Shown here piece by piece: positions 36,500 through 48,598 of a DNA stretch of 64,000 nucleotides. The translations under genes and the position numbers were made by a program. Below the pieces are notes generated by a model. It was not told where the DNA came from, ran no database searches, and saw only the letters and a program-made list of their open reading frames with translations. Source of the DNA: Eleusine coracana subsp. coracana (lineage: Eukaryota > Streptophyta > Magnoliopsida > Poales > Poaceae); contig CM064417.1 in NCBI GenBank assembly GCA_032690845.1, positions 13,236,501-13,300,500 on the forward strand, read 5' to 3'. Each line of letters opens with the position of its first letter. The stretch's first letter is position 1.

Positions 36500-36900
36500 A
36501 TAACTCTGTCAACAAAGCAGTCGATCGTTGCTACATCAATGAGATCATCGCAATAATTGAAGCTGTCAAGAATTGCACCTGCCTCAGGAGAATGTCAAGA
36601 CATATATTGAATATTGTGGAGTGACACACACTCCATTCCCTATAATGATCTATGAAGATAATAGAGCTTGTATTGCATAAATACAATCGGGATATATAAA
36701 GTTAAATAGGACAAAGCATATGTTATCTAAATTCTTCCATACGCATGAATTGTAAGAGAAGGAAGAGATTTTGGTAACTCATGTTTGATCTTGTGATAAT
36801 CTTAATATATTCACAAATGCATTACCAGCTTACACTTTTGAAAAGTGTTGATATGGTATTGGCATGAAGAGACTTAGAGAAGTGTTTGGAACAGGGGGAG
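36500..36900 (+). pseudogene. Copia RNase H remnant
   Basis: IYEDNRACIA and GYIKLNRTKHMLSKFFH (36,650-36,745) are copia RNase H motifs, in a frame with several stops. GIGMKRL and the GGGGAG tract follow, as at the 3' end of the coding region of this group. Confidence 0.65.
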
Positions 36901-37177
36901 AACTTCTCTAAGTACATCACATTTCCGAATTAAAGAATTATCTCAAAGATAATTCATATCATTCATGAAGATCGATAATTATTATTCATGAAGATTATAG
37001 CATTGTACTCTTTTTCCTCATGAGTTTTTCATATGAAGTTTTCTCAATAAGGTTTTAGATGAGGCAATGTGTGCAATACTAGTAACGTAATATGTGTTTT
37101 TATTTTATTTTTTTCACTTAGTTTTTAAGGAGTTTTTATAAGGCATATATATCGTGGTAAAGAGCCCAAGGGGGAGT

Positions 37178-38059
37178 TGATATGGACAGGTTCCCGATCT
37201 TCCGATAGGTTCTGATAATCTTGATTAAGGCGGAGGCGATACACAAATCGATCCGGCTTCCGAACGACACGTTCTGAACCCCGCAATCGCAGCACAACGT
37301 CTCCCCTGGTTATCAACCGTTCAAGAACGATTGACCTCGCCGAGAAGGCTTATCCTTGCCTGCAAATCAAGAACAAAGAAGAATGCAACCAAATTTGCAA
37401 GTATTCGATGAATCTCACAAGTTGAGATCTCACAAACCGATCAAACGGCAAAACTATTATCAACAGAATAATCTAAGCAAAATCCAAACCCTAATGAAGA
37501 GGCGGCGGCTGTATATGAGGACCCTAGGGTCATGCAAGACCCCCTGGACGCAGCCCTAAGTGGGCTCAACTCGATACATGGCCCAAAGATCGATTACGGT
37601 GTTGCAGCACAAGGACAGATTCTGAAAGTCGATTTGTTTTGGCGATTGCCGACGGCTCAGGACGAATTTTGACATGGGACCGGTTGGGTTGGAAAGTTCT
37701 TTTCGTTATCTTTCCAGGCATATATAGAACATCCAAATCCGTATCTGTATGCGTCCTGGCATCCGTTTTAGTGCAGACTGGTCCTGGGCTCTGAAATAGA
37801 CTCGAAGTCGGTTTTGATTGGGCCTCCACCTTGGCTTGGACGTCCTTGCTGGCCCATCACACCTCCAATCACCTCCCCAGCTATCTCATCATCATCTCCA
37901 TTGTTACTAACAACAATTAATTCATTAGGTAGCAATCTATTCTTAAAACCACATAATAAAAATATTAGAAACGATCTCACCTGTAAATTCAGGTGATGCA
38001 CATGAACTTTCATCTTTGTTGGAGTGTTGTGTGTATCCATGGGTGTGATGTACTCATCA
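37178..38059 (-). repeat. Left LTR (3' LTR in element orientation) of the nested element
   Basis: 882 bp, direct repeat of 39,897-40,792 with scattered substitutions and small gaps; contains a shared TATATATAGAAC-type box near 37,720 on the plus strand. Confidence 0.9.
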
Positions 38060-38451
38060 TTCTCCCCCTTTTGAATTAGAGTCGTCCTTAACTCGATCCT
38101 ATCCTTTTCTCCCAATAGTGTCTCAAATCTGAAATGTAAAATATAAAACTATTCCCAAACTTGGGATGCAACTCATATTTATATGCATTATGAAATTTAT
38201 CATCACAATGTAAAACTACAGTAGAAAGCATGTCATACAAATTAATGACCTCTTTGAAAACTTGCTCAGCAATATGAACATCATTCTCCCTCTTATGACA
38301 AGATAGAAAATATGTGATCTTAAAAATACTAGAAAAACATGACATGACATGATAATTGTTATTGCAGTTTTCTAGTTCATCATTTGATTTTAATATCCTG
38401 TGAAAAGAATGAGCAGAAATTATTGTCTTCTCTAAATACTTTGGGTTATAT

Positions 38452-38740
38452 TTAATTTGATGTTCTTTGTGATCTAAATACCGTAGAGAAGCAAATCTTT
38501 ACGTGCATAGGTACTATATCAAATTCTACACTATCCTTATAAGAACCAATAAAAAATTCAATACGTGCAATTTTATCTACCTTTATCTTACCAAAAGAAT
38601 TTACCCATTGGATATAGTATGGACATGGGTGTGGCTGTGTTGTCAATCCAAGCTTCTCTACTAGTTCTAAACTTACGATGTTGCGGCTAATCGCTCCATC
38701 AATGATAACATGACAACGTCGATCCTTGATAATAAAGTGC
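38452..38740 (-). pseudogene. Ty3/gypsy-type aspartic protease remnant
   Basis: Minus-strand translation gives IIDGAISRNIVSLELVEKLG then LTTQPHPCPYYIQWVN and SYKDSVEFDIVPMHV, which is the retropepsin-like region common in grass gypsy polyproteins (D-S/T-G replaced by DGA, followed by N-I-V-S). The usual continuation LLGRPWQ is lost. Only this domain of pol remains in the nested element. Confidence 0.7.
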
Positions 38741-39896
38741 GTCTGAAATAAATTGTTTAATTGATTTTACTCTATTTTCTCCATTTGAGGACTGAGCACT
38801 CTTTTGTACTACATCACTCGTATTGTTCTCATTAGACGATGTTGAATCATCACCATAAGTGATGTAACCTGTCATTGTTAGTAGCAAACAAGAAAACACA
38901 CGGAAGTATATTTTCCTATCACTACTATGTGATCACAGTATAAACTCTCAACAAGTAAAGGGAAGCATCTTATCAAGCTCTTACAAAGTTCTTAATTACA
39001 ACAAGTAAAGGATACCTTGGAGAGTGTGAACTGATGATTGCGAGAGTCAAAAAAATTTGTGCTTGTTCAGAAAGAAATATATGGAGCTTAGATAGGCAAT
39101 ATTAGGTAGCAAGGATTAGCAAAATTTCAATTCAGAAGTTGCAAAATTGAATAATAGTCCTAAGCTAGTCTATGTCACCGGCCTAAACTTGTCTCGGACC
39201 TAGTTGAAGCAAGCAAGCAAATGACTCAACAAAGGACACAAAGGATGCAAGCAATTCTGAATTTGTATCTTTTCTTTTTTCTACTTCCTTTTTTTTTATG
39301 CATCTTTTTCTCTTGTGCACTTTTGCATTTTTCTTTTTTTTTCTTGAGAATCAGAACTGCAGCAAGGTATTACAAGTTTTACAACCAATGGAACCCAAGA
39401 ATATTTTTTTTTCTTACTACAAGTGCAGCAAAAGGATTCTTGTAATAGCACAACTAAAACAAACTTCTATAACAAGATCAAGCACTAATTGGTTGGCTTT
39501 TGATCATAATGAGACAGCAGCAGAGCACTCTAATTTTTTTTTGCACACGAAAGTAGAAGGCTAGATGTTAAAGAAATATTTAGTGCACACAATTTCAGCA
39601 ATACTATTATCTCAATATGTGCAACACTGATTTTTTCCCTTGTTTGTCTATGACAAGGATATGCACGACTCAAACAAGACCAAAGAACAAGCACTAGACC
39701 CGCAACACAATGACTTTATAGGGACTAAAATTCAGAGAAGCAATCTGAAATAAAAACTTGCAGTCATAATGGAGTATAGGACAACGGAAACACGACGAAT
39801 TGATATTTTTATGGGGCAATTTTCTGGACTATAGTATAGAACAAACAAACGAGATAAAGATGAACCTAACGGTATACCTGAAGCTTTGATACCACT

Positions 39897-40792
39897 TGAT
39901 ATGGACAAGGGTTCCCGGTCTTCCGATAGGTTCTGATAATCTTGATTAAGGCGGAGGCGATACACAAATCGATCCGGCTTCCGAGCGACACGTTCTGAAC
40001 CCGGCAATCGCAGCACAACGTCTCCTCTGGTTATCAACCATTCAAGAACGATTGACCTTGCCGAGAAGGCTTATCCTTGCCTGCAAATCAAGAACACAAG
40101 CAAAAACAAAGAAGAATGCAACCAAATTTTTAAGTATACGATGAATCTCACAAGTTGGAGTCTCACAAACCGATAAAACGGCGAAACTATTATCAACAGA
40201 ATAATCTAAGCAAAACCCAAATCCTAATGAAGAGGTGGTGGCTGTATATGAGGATCCTAGGGCCGTGCAAGACTCCATGGACGCAGCCCTAAGTGGGCTC
40301 AACTCGATACATGGCCCAAAGACCAATTACGGTGTCGCAACACCAGGACAGATTCTGAAAGTTGATTTGTTTCAGTGATTGCACGGCTCGGGACAAATTT
40401 TGACATGGGACCGGTTAGGTTGGAAAGGTCTTTTCATTATCTTTCCAGGCATATATAGAACGTCCAAATCCGTATCCATATGCGTCCTGAGCGTCCGTTT
40501 TAGTGCAGACTGGTCCTAGGCTCCAAAACAGACTCGAAGTCGGTTTTGATTGGGCCTCCGCCTTTGCTTGGACGTCCTTGCTGGCCCATCACGCCTCCAA
40601 ATCACCTCCCCAGCTATCTCATCATCATCTCCATGGTTCCTAACAATAATTAATTCGTTAGGTAGCAATCTATTCTCAAAACCACATAATAAAAACATTA
40701 AAAACGATCTCACCTGTAAATTCAGGTGATGCACATGAACTTTCATCTTAGTTGGAGTGTTGTGTATATCCATGGGTGTGATGTACTCATCA
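39897..40792 (-). repeat. Right LTR (5' LTR in element orientation) of the nested element
   Basis: 896 bp, ends as for the left copy. The primer-binding site lies immediately left of it (39,879-39,896). Confidence 0.9.
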
Positions 40793-40796
40793 GGAG

Positions 40797-41041
40797 TGTT
40801 GTAAAACTCTTATTGGGTCAGCCCACCTTCTAGAAGAAGGGTTCCTAGCCTATGTGGGCTTCTTTACCAAATCTGGGCCAAACACGAAGTAGGATTTTCT
40901 CCTTATAAATAGTTAAGAAGACATCCCTTTGTAATTTCACCAGAATTACTAAATTAAGAATTTCATCTCCTCTATTCTTGTTTTTTTTGGTTGTCATTCT
41001 CTGTTTCAATCTATGTGCCTTTGATCATCGATAACTCAACA
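40797..41041 (+). repeat. 3' LTR of the 32-kb copia element
   Basis: 245 bp matching 32,056-32,310. Its first base is shared with the target duplication of the nested element, so the polypurine tract CAAGGGGGAG now lies 3.6 kb away at 37,167-37,176. Confidence 0.85.
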
Positions 41042-41099
41042 ATACCCACCATACACATTAGAAGAGGCGAGAGATAGAAGCCCACTAGAAAACTGGCGC

Positions 41100-44000
41100 G
41101 CCTGTTGGTGCGCATTATGGCCCGTCTAGACAGTTCAATTTAATCTGATTGATTTTATTATGATGTAAAATCTTAGCCAGATTGTTTCCATTTTGCAGTT
41201 TTTTATGTACAAAGGCACATTAGCATTTTGGTTCAATGAAATTTGTCTCGAAACTTTTCTAAGGTATTAGAGAAAATATATATTAATTCTTGATTATTAC
41301 ATAGTCTAAATGACATGATTGATTCTTATAAAATCATTGAAATCAGATTGTCAGTTGAGGAGCTCGAAATGATTTTGGAAGCAAAATAAAATTCATTTTT
41401 TTGTATCAATTAGTGTTAAATATTCAATTAAAAATAATGCAGTTAGGGCTTAATTAGTTGTTGATGTAACTGATGAAGCAGAGGCTAGGTTAGGATTCCA
41501 GTCCACCGATCTCTTTGTTCTTTGATTTTCAACTTGTTCATCTTCTTGTAGCTATTGTCCCGTGCTTCCTATTGTACAAAGCACTTGTTTCTTCATAAGT
41601 TCTTCAATCTTCTTCTTGTGAGAGCAATTCTTTCATTCCTGCTAAATATTTAAAGCACACATACTACTCCTGAGGTGATAGTCAAAAGTAGAAACAATAT
41701 CGTCCATCTAGCAACAACCTGAATGTTTAACTTGTGGTCAAACTTATTCTAGTAGAAAAGAAAATACTAACAGGTGTACGTGTGTGCACAAGTGTGGAAG
41801 CATGAGGTTAATATCACAAAGTTTACAAAGAGTTAAGATCATAACAATGTTGTTCCACAATTTAGTCTAAACACCGCGTTCACACAAAATTGCTAAATGC
41901 ATATGCGATCAACACAATTCTAGAAATAATGTTTATTCATCATTTAGTGTTGAGATAGAGCAAACCAAGTGAACAAAAAGTTTTATGATGTTAGGAGAGA
42001 ATTAACGGTGTGGAAACTAAACAAGAGCAATGTTTACACCTAGCTCTAAGCACCATGCTTACAATTAGATTGGTAGCAATCAAAATGAAATTCTTTAATA
42101 ACCAAAGTCTAAACATCATGTTTATTTTGACTTAGCTATTGCAAAACTCCGACGGGCTAGAGAGATAGAACATTGAAAAAGACTTAGGAACCAACCAACC
42201 AATGCAAATTAAATATCCAATGTTGTTCAACAAACAAGCATAAAACCACATTTACACTTAAATTTGCTAGAGAAAGTGCCAGCAAAGCTAATTAAGTGCT
42301 CACTAGAGCGTAAACAAGCCAATCTATCATGAGTGGAAAGGTCAATATGGACAAGCGGATATAATCATGCAAATACAAAAACAAAGCAAGTGCTCACAAA
42401 GAATGCATGCAGTGGATGATTTTTAAGAAAAAGAGAACAAAACAAATGATGGTGGTGTTTCTAAAATGAAGAATGTTAGACTAGAACATATTAGCCACAA
42501 GATAAACATTTGAGTTGGGTAATTCTCACACAAGACCTCTAGGTTGCCCTCCTAGTAGCACTAAACATTCCAAACGAAAGACACAAAACACGGGTTGTCT
42601 TCCAAAAATGCTTTAGTTATAGTCAAGTAGCCAGACTTCTTACATACCTGGATGTCATGAGGCTATGGTTCTTGGTGTATGGTCCCAAAGATGTCCATGC
42701 AGCTTGTTTCTTATGCAAACTTCATTGTGGTTTAACCGTTGTCCTTCTTCATTGTGTTGCATAATGCTCAATGTGTGTATATGATCTAATACTCTTAAGT
42801 CTTCAATCTTGTTCATTCTATGATCATTTTCTCATGGTAGAATTGCTCAAGCTCTCTTCATTGTTGTCATCTTCTTTTCTTTCAATCATGCCAATAATAA
42901 TCTGTAGATCCTCGTCTCTCTAGATTTCACATCACCAACAGAACAAAACAGGGCCTAAGCCATGTATCATCACGTAGGTTGCAAAATTATCTTTCCAACA
43001 AGTACATATGCACTTCAAACGGATTCCGTATGCGGGACTTATGAGATTTTTAGTCCAAGGTTGCGTGCCGTATGGAAATCTGATAGCTTGTGCAATGACC
43101 AATGATTTTCTCATAAATCCTTTTAGAAAAATCCAAATCTAGCACCATTTGAGGCATTGGAAACAAGACTTGAAGATCTATCCAAATATAAAATTTTATC
43201 CATTGATCAGCACTAAGAATAGGCAGAATTACCGTTGATTTTAGCTTATTGTTTTTTCTTCTAAAGAATCTTGAGACTTCATCTTTTTCAAGCATTGGAG
43301 CATATGTTGGCTTATCCTATGACTTGTGAATCTTGATTAATGTTACACCTGCAGTGGGTAGAGTGGATACAACTTTCTCCATAATTGCCCAATGATCTAA
43401 CAAGTTAAAGGTTATAATTGTTCCAAAGAAATCTGTCATTGCCTTCCTTTGCCGATGAGTTCTTCGTGCTTCTGAGCAGCTACCAGAAGGAATTAGAGGC
43501 TGGAACCTGTACCATTCCATCGCAAATTAAATTATCTTTCCAACAGGTACTCACACGTTCTTATCAGACTCAGTATGAGGGAGATATGGCCTTTTTACTT
43601 AGGGTATGTCAGGCCGTCTCGTGATGAATCCGAATTGAATTCAAACTTTCCAAATATTCAAACTCCGTGTTTGGAGCGCTTTAAATCCATGTATATCATA
43701 AAACAAAGTCTTATAGATGTTTGGAAACCCATACATCACGTGGATATGGTCCCACAATTTCATATTTGCTTCAAATTTCCAATTGGTTGCAATCCTCGCA
43801 AAATACTCAAAAGAGCCTACGCAGAGTCTGGTGTTTTGGCCATAAATCATTGTAGAAAGCTCCAAATATTGTGAGACTTGAACCATTAGAAACCAGACTT
43901 GATGCACTTTCAAAGTATTAACTTTTTGGGTCTTGCAATACTGTATACAATCACTCACATATTCCTGAAGTCAGCTGATAGTACATCAACTCTATTCACC

Positions 44001-46170
44001 ATGTCTTCAATGTTTGCTTTTGAAATGTTTGATCTTCATTGAAAATACCACTCAATATACTCTCCCAACATCTATTTCTGTGAACACAAAATCCTTGCGA
44101 AGCATTAGTTAAAATTTTTTGACACCTGAGTGTACCTCGTTTTCATGGAGTAGCAGTGTGGTGCTGACCGTCATGGGCGTTGCGCCAATGGACACTAGTG
44201 AGTCTTCTATGAAGAGGCACTCGATAGCAGATGCTTGGACACTAATAGAGTTAGCACCTACTGCTAAAGAGCAAGAGAGTCGATGAGGAACACACATCAT
44301 AGCCGGTGTTGAGGTCAATGTGCTTGATGCAACGCCGATCGGCACCATGATTATGGTGGTTGGCGCTAGCACAAATGTCATCTATATGCCTTGGATGGTT
44401 GTGTGTATAGCTTTGTACCTATTTTTAATGGACACACAAACAAGAAAAATAGGATATAGGATTAGTCTGATAAACTATATAGATCCCTCTATATTTGAGT
44501 TGCCAATCCCCGACAATAGCGCCAGAAAAAAAGCTTATTGGACAGTATACATTATAGTGTTTTTTCCTAAGAGCATTCCAAGGTTTATATCAAATCCATA
44601 AGGATTAGCAAGAGAACCGTGTTTAGGGTCTTCTATGCCATCTAACTAACGAATCAATCCTAGCATGAATTACTTATTACACATATGAAAGCATTAATGA
44701 TGAGAGCATTTAAAACGAGAACATGAATGATGAAAGCATTAATAATGAGAGTGTTGTGAGGTTTACAAGCATACACATACACCAAAGAGAAACTCTTGGA
44801 GTTAGCTTGCATGCCTCTAGTGGTCAGAGAAAGAATGTGCCGATCGACACCAAAGCAGCAGCAACATGACCTCTATAATCCTAGCTTACTTGACACTTTA
44901 AACAATTGGTGAACATCAAAGATTGGTAAGAGAATGACACTTTTCCGACAAGCCCTATCACGACTAGTTGCCATATTTGGTCCACCTCCTCTTACTCTAG
45001 TCAATCTCCTAGACATGCACCTCTAGTGTCTCAAGCAATTATGGCGCATAGAAGATCCGGATAACTAACCCAATCACCATAATGGAGAAAGCATCTAAAT
45101 AATTAGCCATGTACTAAGAAATTGGAACAAGCATATGTAAGATCATAAAATCCACACGAACACAACTGCAGCCAAGGATAGAATCAAGATAAACACATAG
45201 ATAAATATGAGAAGGATGGGCCTTCACAGTGGTAGCCCCATCTGTGTCGATTGAGCAACGTACCGTTGTTGGTCCTATTGAGCAAGCATTGAACAGTACT
45301 AATCACATGTTGTTTTATGGGACCCAGTAAACCAAAGTCTGCAACTATGGATTTTGGAAAGGTAGCCTACACCTTTGGGCGTGGCAGAGGGCGACATGGG
45401 TGTGTTGCTCACGGATAACATCTGGGACGGGTATCATGTTGGGGACCGACCTCTCAGTTGGCGTAGGATCCATTTTGATCTCGTTGGTGGTGAGATGAAA
45501 GGTTGCCATATGTGGCCTGTTCACGGGCGTGCATATGTCTTGTGATTAGATTTTCCCTGCAGGATGTAAATAAGTTCAGATCGCCGCCCCTTACGGTTAC
45601 GAGTAGTGCTTGTTCGCTGTGTCACATCATAGTAAGAATGGAAATTAGAATGAAGATGTGTCATTGAAATAATTATTATCACTTTGATTTTAAAACCTTG
45701 ATTGCAATAGCACAGGTTTCAAACCATATTCCCGGCTAAATACTTATTTGAGATAAAATTTGAAACTAAAGATATACTCCTAGCGCTGTTTTTGCAACAT
45801 TGTGTCAGCTAAAGCCAAAAGCCTTTACATACTAGGAGTCGGCTATAGATAGCCTTTTGACGGGTAAGACTTGCTGAGTATTAGTTGTTCATGGCTTTAA
45901 TCTAACATTGCAGATGAAGACCCCTCTTTCTGTGGGTTGTGCTGTATTTTTCCAATGGGAGGGACAACCTCCTAAGGGTTGGTCCATATAGCGGGAACAT
46001 TGTTCCCCACCTTGAGCTGCATGCTGGCAAGTGACGCTACGGTGGGCTCGATGTGTTGCTTCTACCTCTGATAGCCTTTATCGTAGTGCATAGTTATTAG
46101 TGTGTTTCTGTTGCAATAAACGTGAATTTTAAACTTTGTTGTAAAATACTTATAATGTAAATATTTTATA
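41100..46170. other. Gene-poor repeat-derived DNA
   Basis: About 5 kb with only short broken frames. Two segments (42,980-43,060 and 43,520-43,600) share an AATTATCTTTCCAACAnGTAC core followed by a CAGTATGAG/GTATGCGGG block, a pattern I associate with internal non-coding parts of grass gypsy elements. No intact gene or RNA is seen. Confidence 0.4.
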
Positions 46171-46429
46171 TAAGACTATGTTTGTACTATTCCACTTGTC
46201 TCATCGAGCCCCCCTGGTATCCGATCATGTGTTTGGCTGGTACGCCACAACCTCTATGTCATGGGCATCAGCATGGGCGGGCTGCCGCTTGGCGTCGACG
46301 CCCAGGCTGACATGCACCGTGAGTTTGCTCATTAGGAGGGCTGGATTAATTAGTTATAGTATATGTGTGTTTGCAAAAAACGATGTTCTTCATTTCTTTG
46401 TTCATCATCTGCTATCTGCAGCAATGGTT

Positions 46430-46530
46430 GCAAGGCGAACATGAACACAAACAAACTCGAACGAACACAAATATGAACGAACACGAACACGAACAGAGGC
46501 GAACAGTAGCGGGAACACGAACGGGAACGG
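46430..46530 (+). repeat. Degenerate GAACAC/GAACGA microsatellite-like tract
   Basis: Repeats of CGAACACAAA and GAACACGAAC over ~100 bases give spurious Asn/Glu/His-rich and Cys/Ser/Phe-rich open frames on opposite strands. Confidence 0.7.
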
Positions 46531-47276
46531 TTGCAACGCAAAGCTTCATGTGGAAGCGAATGGGATCGTTCACTCGCTTGCCCTCTATCTCTTCGCTGCC
46601 TTCTCCCTGCTCACGTCCCGTTGTTGGATTCCTGCATCCATAAGTCAGTGTATGAGCATTTATCAATGACTGATGGGCCCGATTTCAGGGTGGTCGTAGC
46701 GAGTTTTTGTTGGAGGAGCCTTTGTTCATCTTCACTTGCATGCCTACGAGACTACGAGGCTATAAACCAGAGGGCAGGTCACATTAACTCTCCCACACAC
46801 TTCCCACTACTCTCCGCCTTCCCGCCTTCTCGCCCCCCTCTGGTCAATATCCCTCGGTCAACATGTCAACGCCAATGCCACCTCACCTTAGTCTATCACT
46901 TATGGTCCTAAACAATATTGGACCTGCGTATCAGTGGCAAAATCTATCCATCCACCATTTCGACCGACGAGAGGCGTGCGGGCCCAACACCATGAATGCA
47001 AGTCCACCATCGTACCTCTGCGCGCATGTCTATCAGTCTTTGTTGTACTCTCCGCATCAGTCATGGGCCCATGGCTAGAGGAGGTGGGACTCTCCATCGA
47101 CGCTAACTTGACCACCTGTCCCATGTTGATGACCTCAATGACCATCAGTAAGTAACCTACAAATGGCCCAATCCAGTACTCTAAGAATGACCCTTTCCAG
47201 TGGCCCAGTCTAGTATACTACGAATGGCCTAGTTCAGTAAGAGCGAACATCCACATAGCAACTTTAAAGGAAAATG

Positions 47277-47400
47277 TTATGACCCTGCAACCAAGCAGGG
47301 GTCCTTGCACGGTGGTAAGTCTTTCGGTTTCCTAGGACAGGTCGCGGGTTCGAGACTTGGCACCTGTAGTTTGATTTTTAACTTAGAAAAAACTTGGACG
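47277..47400 (+). mobile_element. Possible tRNA-derived SINE fragment
   Basis: GCACGGTGGTAAGTC (A-box-like) is followed ~35 bases later by GCGGGTTCGAGACTT (B-box-like GGTTCGAnnC), the spacing of an RNA polymerase III internal promoter, then a T-rich tail. It does not fold as a complete tRNA. Could equally be chance in a repeat-rich region. Confidence 0.25.
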
Positions 47401-47409
47401 AACGTAGTG

Positions 47410-47650
47410 GTAGCGCTTAGATGTGGACCCCGTAGACCAACCCAACTCAACCTTGAAAAGAGAGTGCTTACATGTGGACCCTGTAGGCCGACACACCTAA
47501 ACTTTGGAAATAGAGCACTGACATGTGGACCTAGTGCAACGATGGACCTATAGTACTTACATGTGGGCCTGATGGACCCAATGCCATGTTGGACCGAGAG
47601 CACTAAAATTCAGGCCCTGGTGGATCCAGAGAACTTACATGTGGACCTAG
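47410..47650. repeat. Degenerate repeats of an ACATGTGGACC motif
   Basis: Variants of (G)nnCTTACATGTGGACC occur at about 47,413, 47,463, 47,515, 47,551 and 47,631, spaced 36-80 bases, with similar intervening text. Non-coding. Confidence 0.5.
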
Positions 47651-48258
47651 AAAATGCATCTTAGGTCTTGTTGGAATGTTGGACCCACATATGACACACG
47701 TGTCAGCTGGTGCAGTTCTATAACAAATCAAAACTATCATAAATCTATGGCATGGATGGGTTGGTGTTCTATCACGTTCTAGGTTTTATCTTGTATGACG
47801 CTATTTTAGACTTCATTATAAATTTCATCATAGAACATTTGTCACTTGGCTACCATGACCATCCATTGTGTTTTGTCATAGTAGGGTCATCTTCTATGAC
47901 GTATTTTTAGAACATCACTAGCAAAATGTTATTGTTGTGCACATTTCTACTAGTGGTCGCCTCCCATGGCGGATTTGGGAGCACAACTCGAGGGAGATGG
48001 AGGGTGCGCAATAAGGGCGACGCTGGATTTGGGGGCGGAAATGTCCTATGCGGGGCAGTTGCCCTTAACGCGCATGCAAAGCGAATTTTAGGATTCGGTT
48101 GTTTCGATTGCTATATTGGAGATTCAAAGAGAGAGATATCATAAAAAAAATTAGGCATAACAATCCATATAGGTTTGCTACTGAAGCAATGTTTTGGTAC
48201 ATTTTAGAATTTGTGATAGTTTTTGAAGATAGCAAGCTATTAAAGGATAGCTATTGTG

Positions 48259-48409
48259 TGTTTGAATTATGATCCGAATTTGAGTCCTCGCTAGAGACGT
48301 CTAGGAGGTATGTGAGAGGTGGAGTCCTCTTGTGTTCCGGGTCATATTGTTTAGGACGTTTATCTCTAGTTTCCATCCTTATATATGCACGTTGTACTGC
48401 ATGAGAAGA

Positions 48410-48448
<39 letters not shown>

Positions 48449-48584
48449 CATTGTTATTCCCTAGTGTTGTAACTCTCCTCCAATAGTGAAGATTCCTAGT
48501 CAGTGTTTGTGGTTTTTCCCGTAAGGGTTATCCACATTAAATCTGTGTCATGTTTCGATCTTGTTTATGTATTATTTACTAACA
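48259..48584 (+). repeat. 5' LTR of the LARD-like element
   Basis: 326 bp; contains CTTATATATGCAC (TATA-like) and a (GA)17 tract at 48,413-48,446. Confidence 0.8.
48413..48446 (+). repeat. (GA)17 microsatellite inside the LTR
   Basis: Perfect dinucleotide run; the equivalent tract in the 3' LTR is (GA)8 at 52,445-52,460. Confidence 0.95.
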
Positions 48585-48586
48585 AG

Positions 48587-48598
48587 TGGTATCAGAGC
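48587..48598 (+). promoter_or_regulatory. Primer-binding site (methionine tRNA)
   Basis: TGGTATCAGAGC, complementary to the 3' end of plant initiator methionine tRNA, two bases after the LTR. Confidence 0.8.

Larger units (their letters stand above)
37178..40792 (-). mobile_element. Nested non-autonomous LTR retrotransposon (gypsy-type protease remnant)
   Basis: Two direct repeats of ~0.9 kb (37,178-38,059 and 39,897-40,792) start TGATATGGACA and end TACTCATCA. The 5-bp flanks are identical: GGAGT at 37,173-37,177 and 40,793-40,797. The element points left: next to the right LTR the minus strand reads AGTGGTATCAAAGCTTCAGG (methionine-tRNA primer site), and next to the left LTR it reads AAAAGGGGGAGAA (polypurine tract). 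The 1.8-kb interior keeps only a minus-strand protease-like segment at 38,450-38,740. RT, RNase H and integrase are absent, so it depended on proteins from another element. Confidence 0.9.
32056..41041 (+). mobile_element. Degenerate Ty1/copia retrotransposon with a nested LTR element
   Basis: LTRs at 32,056-32,310 and 40,797-41,041 both begin TGTTGTAAAACTCTT and end ATCATCGATAACTCAACA. Flanking pentamers ATGCC (32,051-32,055) and ATACC (41,042-41,046) match at four of five bases, a decayed target duplication. Removing the nested insertion (37,178-40,792 plus one copy of its 5-bp duplication) leaves ~5.4 kb, a normal copia size. Gag, protease, RT and RNase H remnants follow in order between the LTRs; no integrase could be found. 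Many stops show it is long dead. Confidence 0.85.
41083..47955. mobile_element. Possible large, decayed CACTA element
   Basis: A CACTA-like left end CACTAGAAAACTGGCGCGCC at 41,083 and an inverted right end (reverse complement CACTAGTAGAAATGTGCAC) at 47,955 could pair, and the right subterminal DNA contains inverted GTCATAG/CTATGAC motifs (47,770-47,910). The 3-bp flanks are GCC and GTC and do not match, and no transposase is recognisable between them. The two ends may belong to different elements. Confidence 0.25.

Noticed and set aside
46365..46666. Cys/Ser/Phe-rich and Asn/Glu/His-rich ORFs
   Set aside because: Products of the GAACAC-type degenerate microsatellite.
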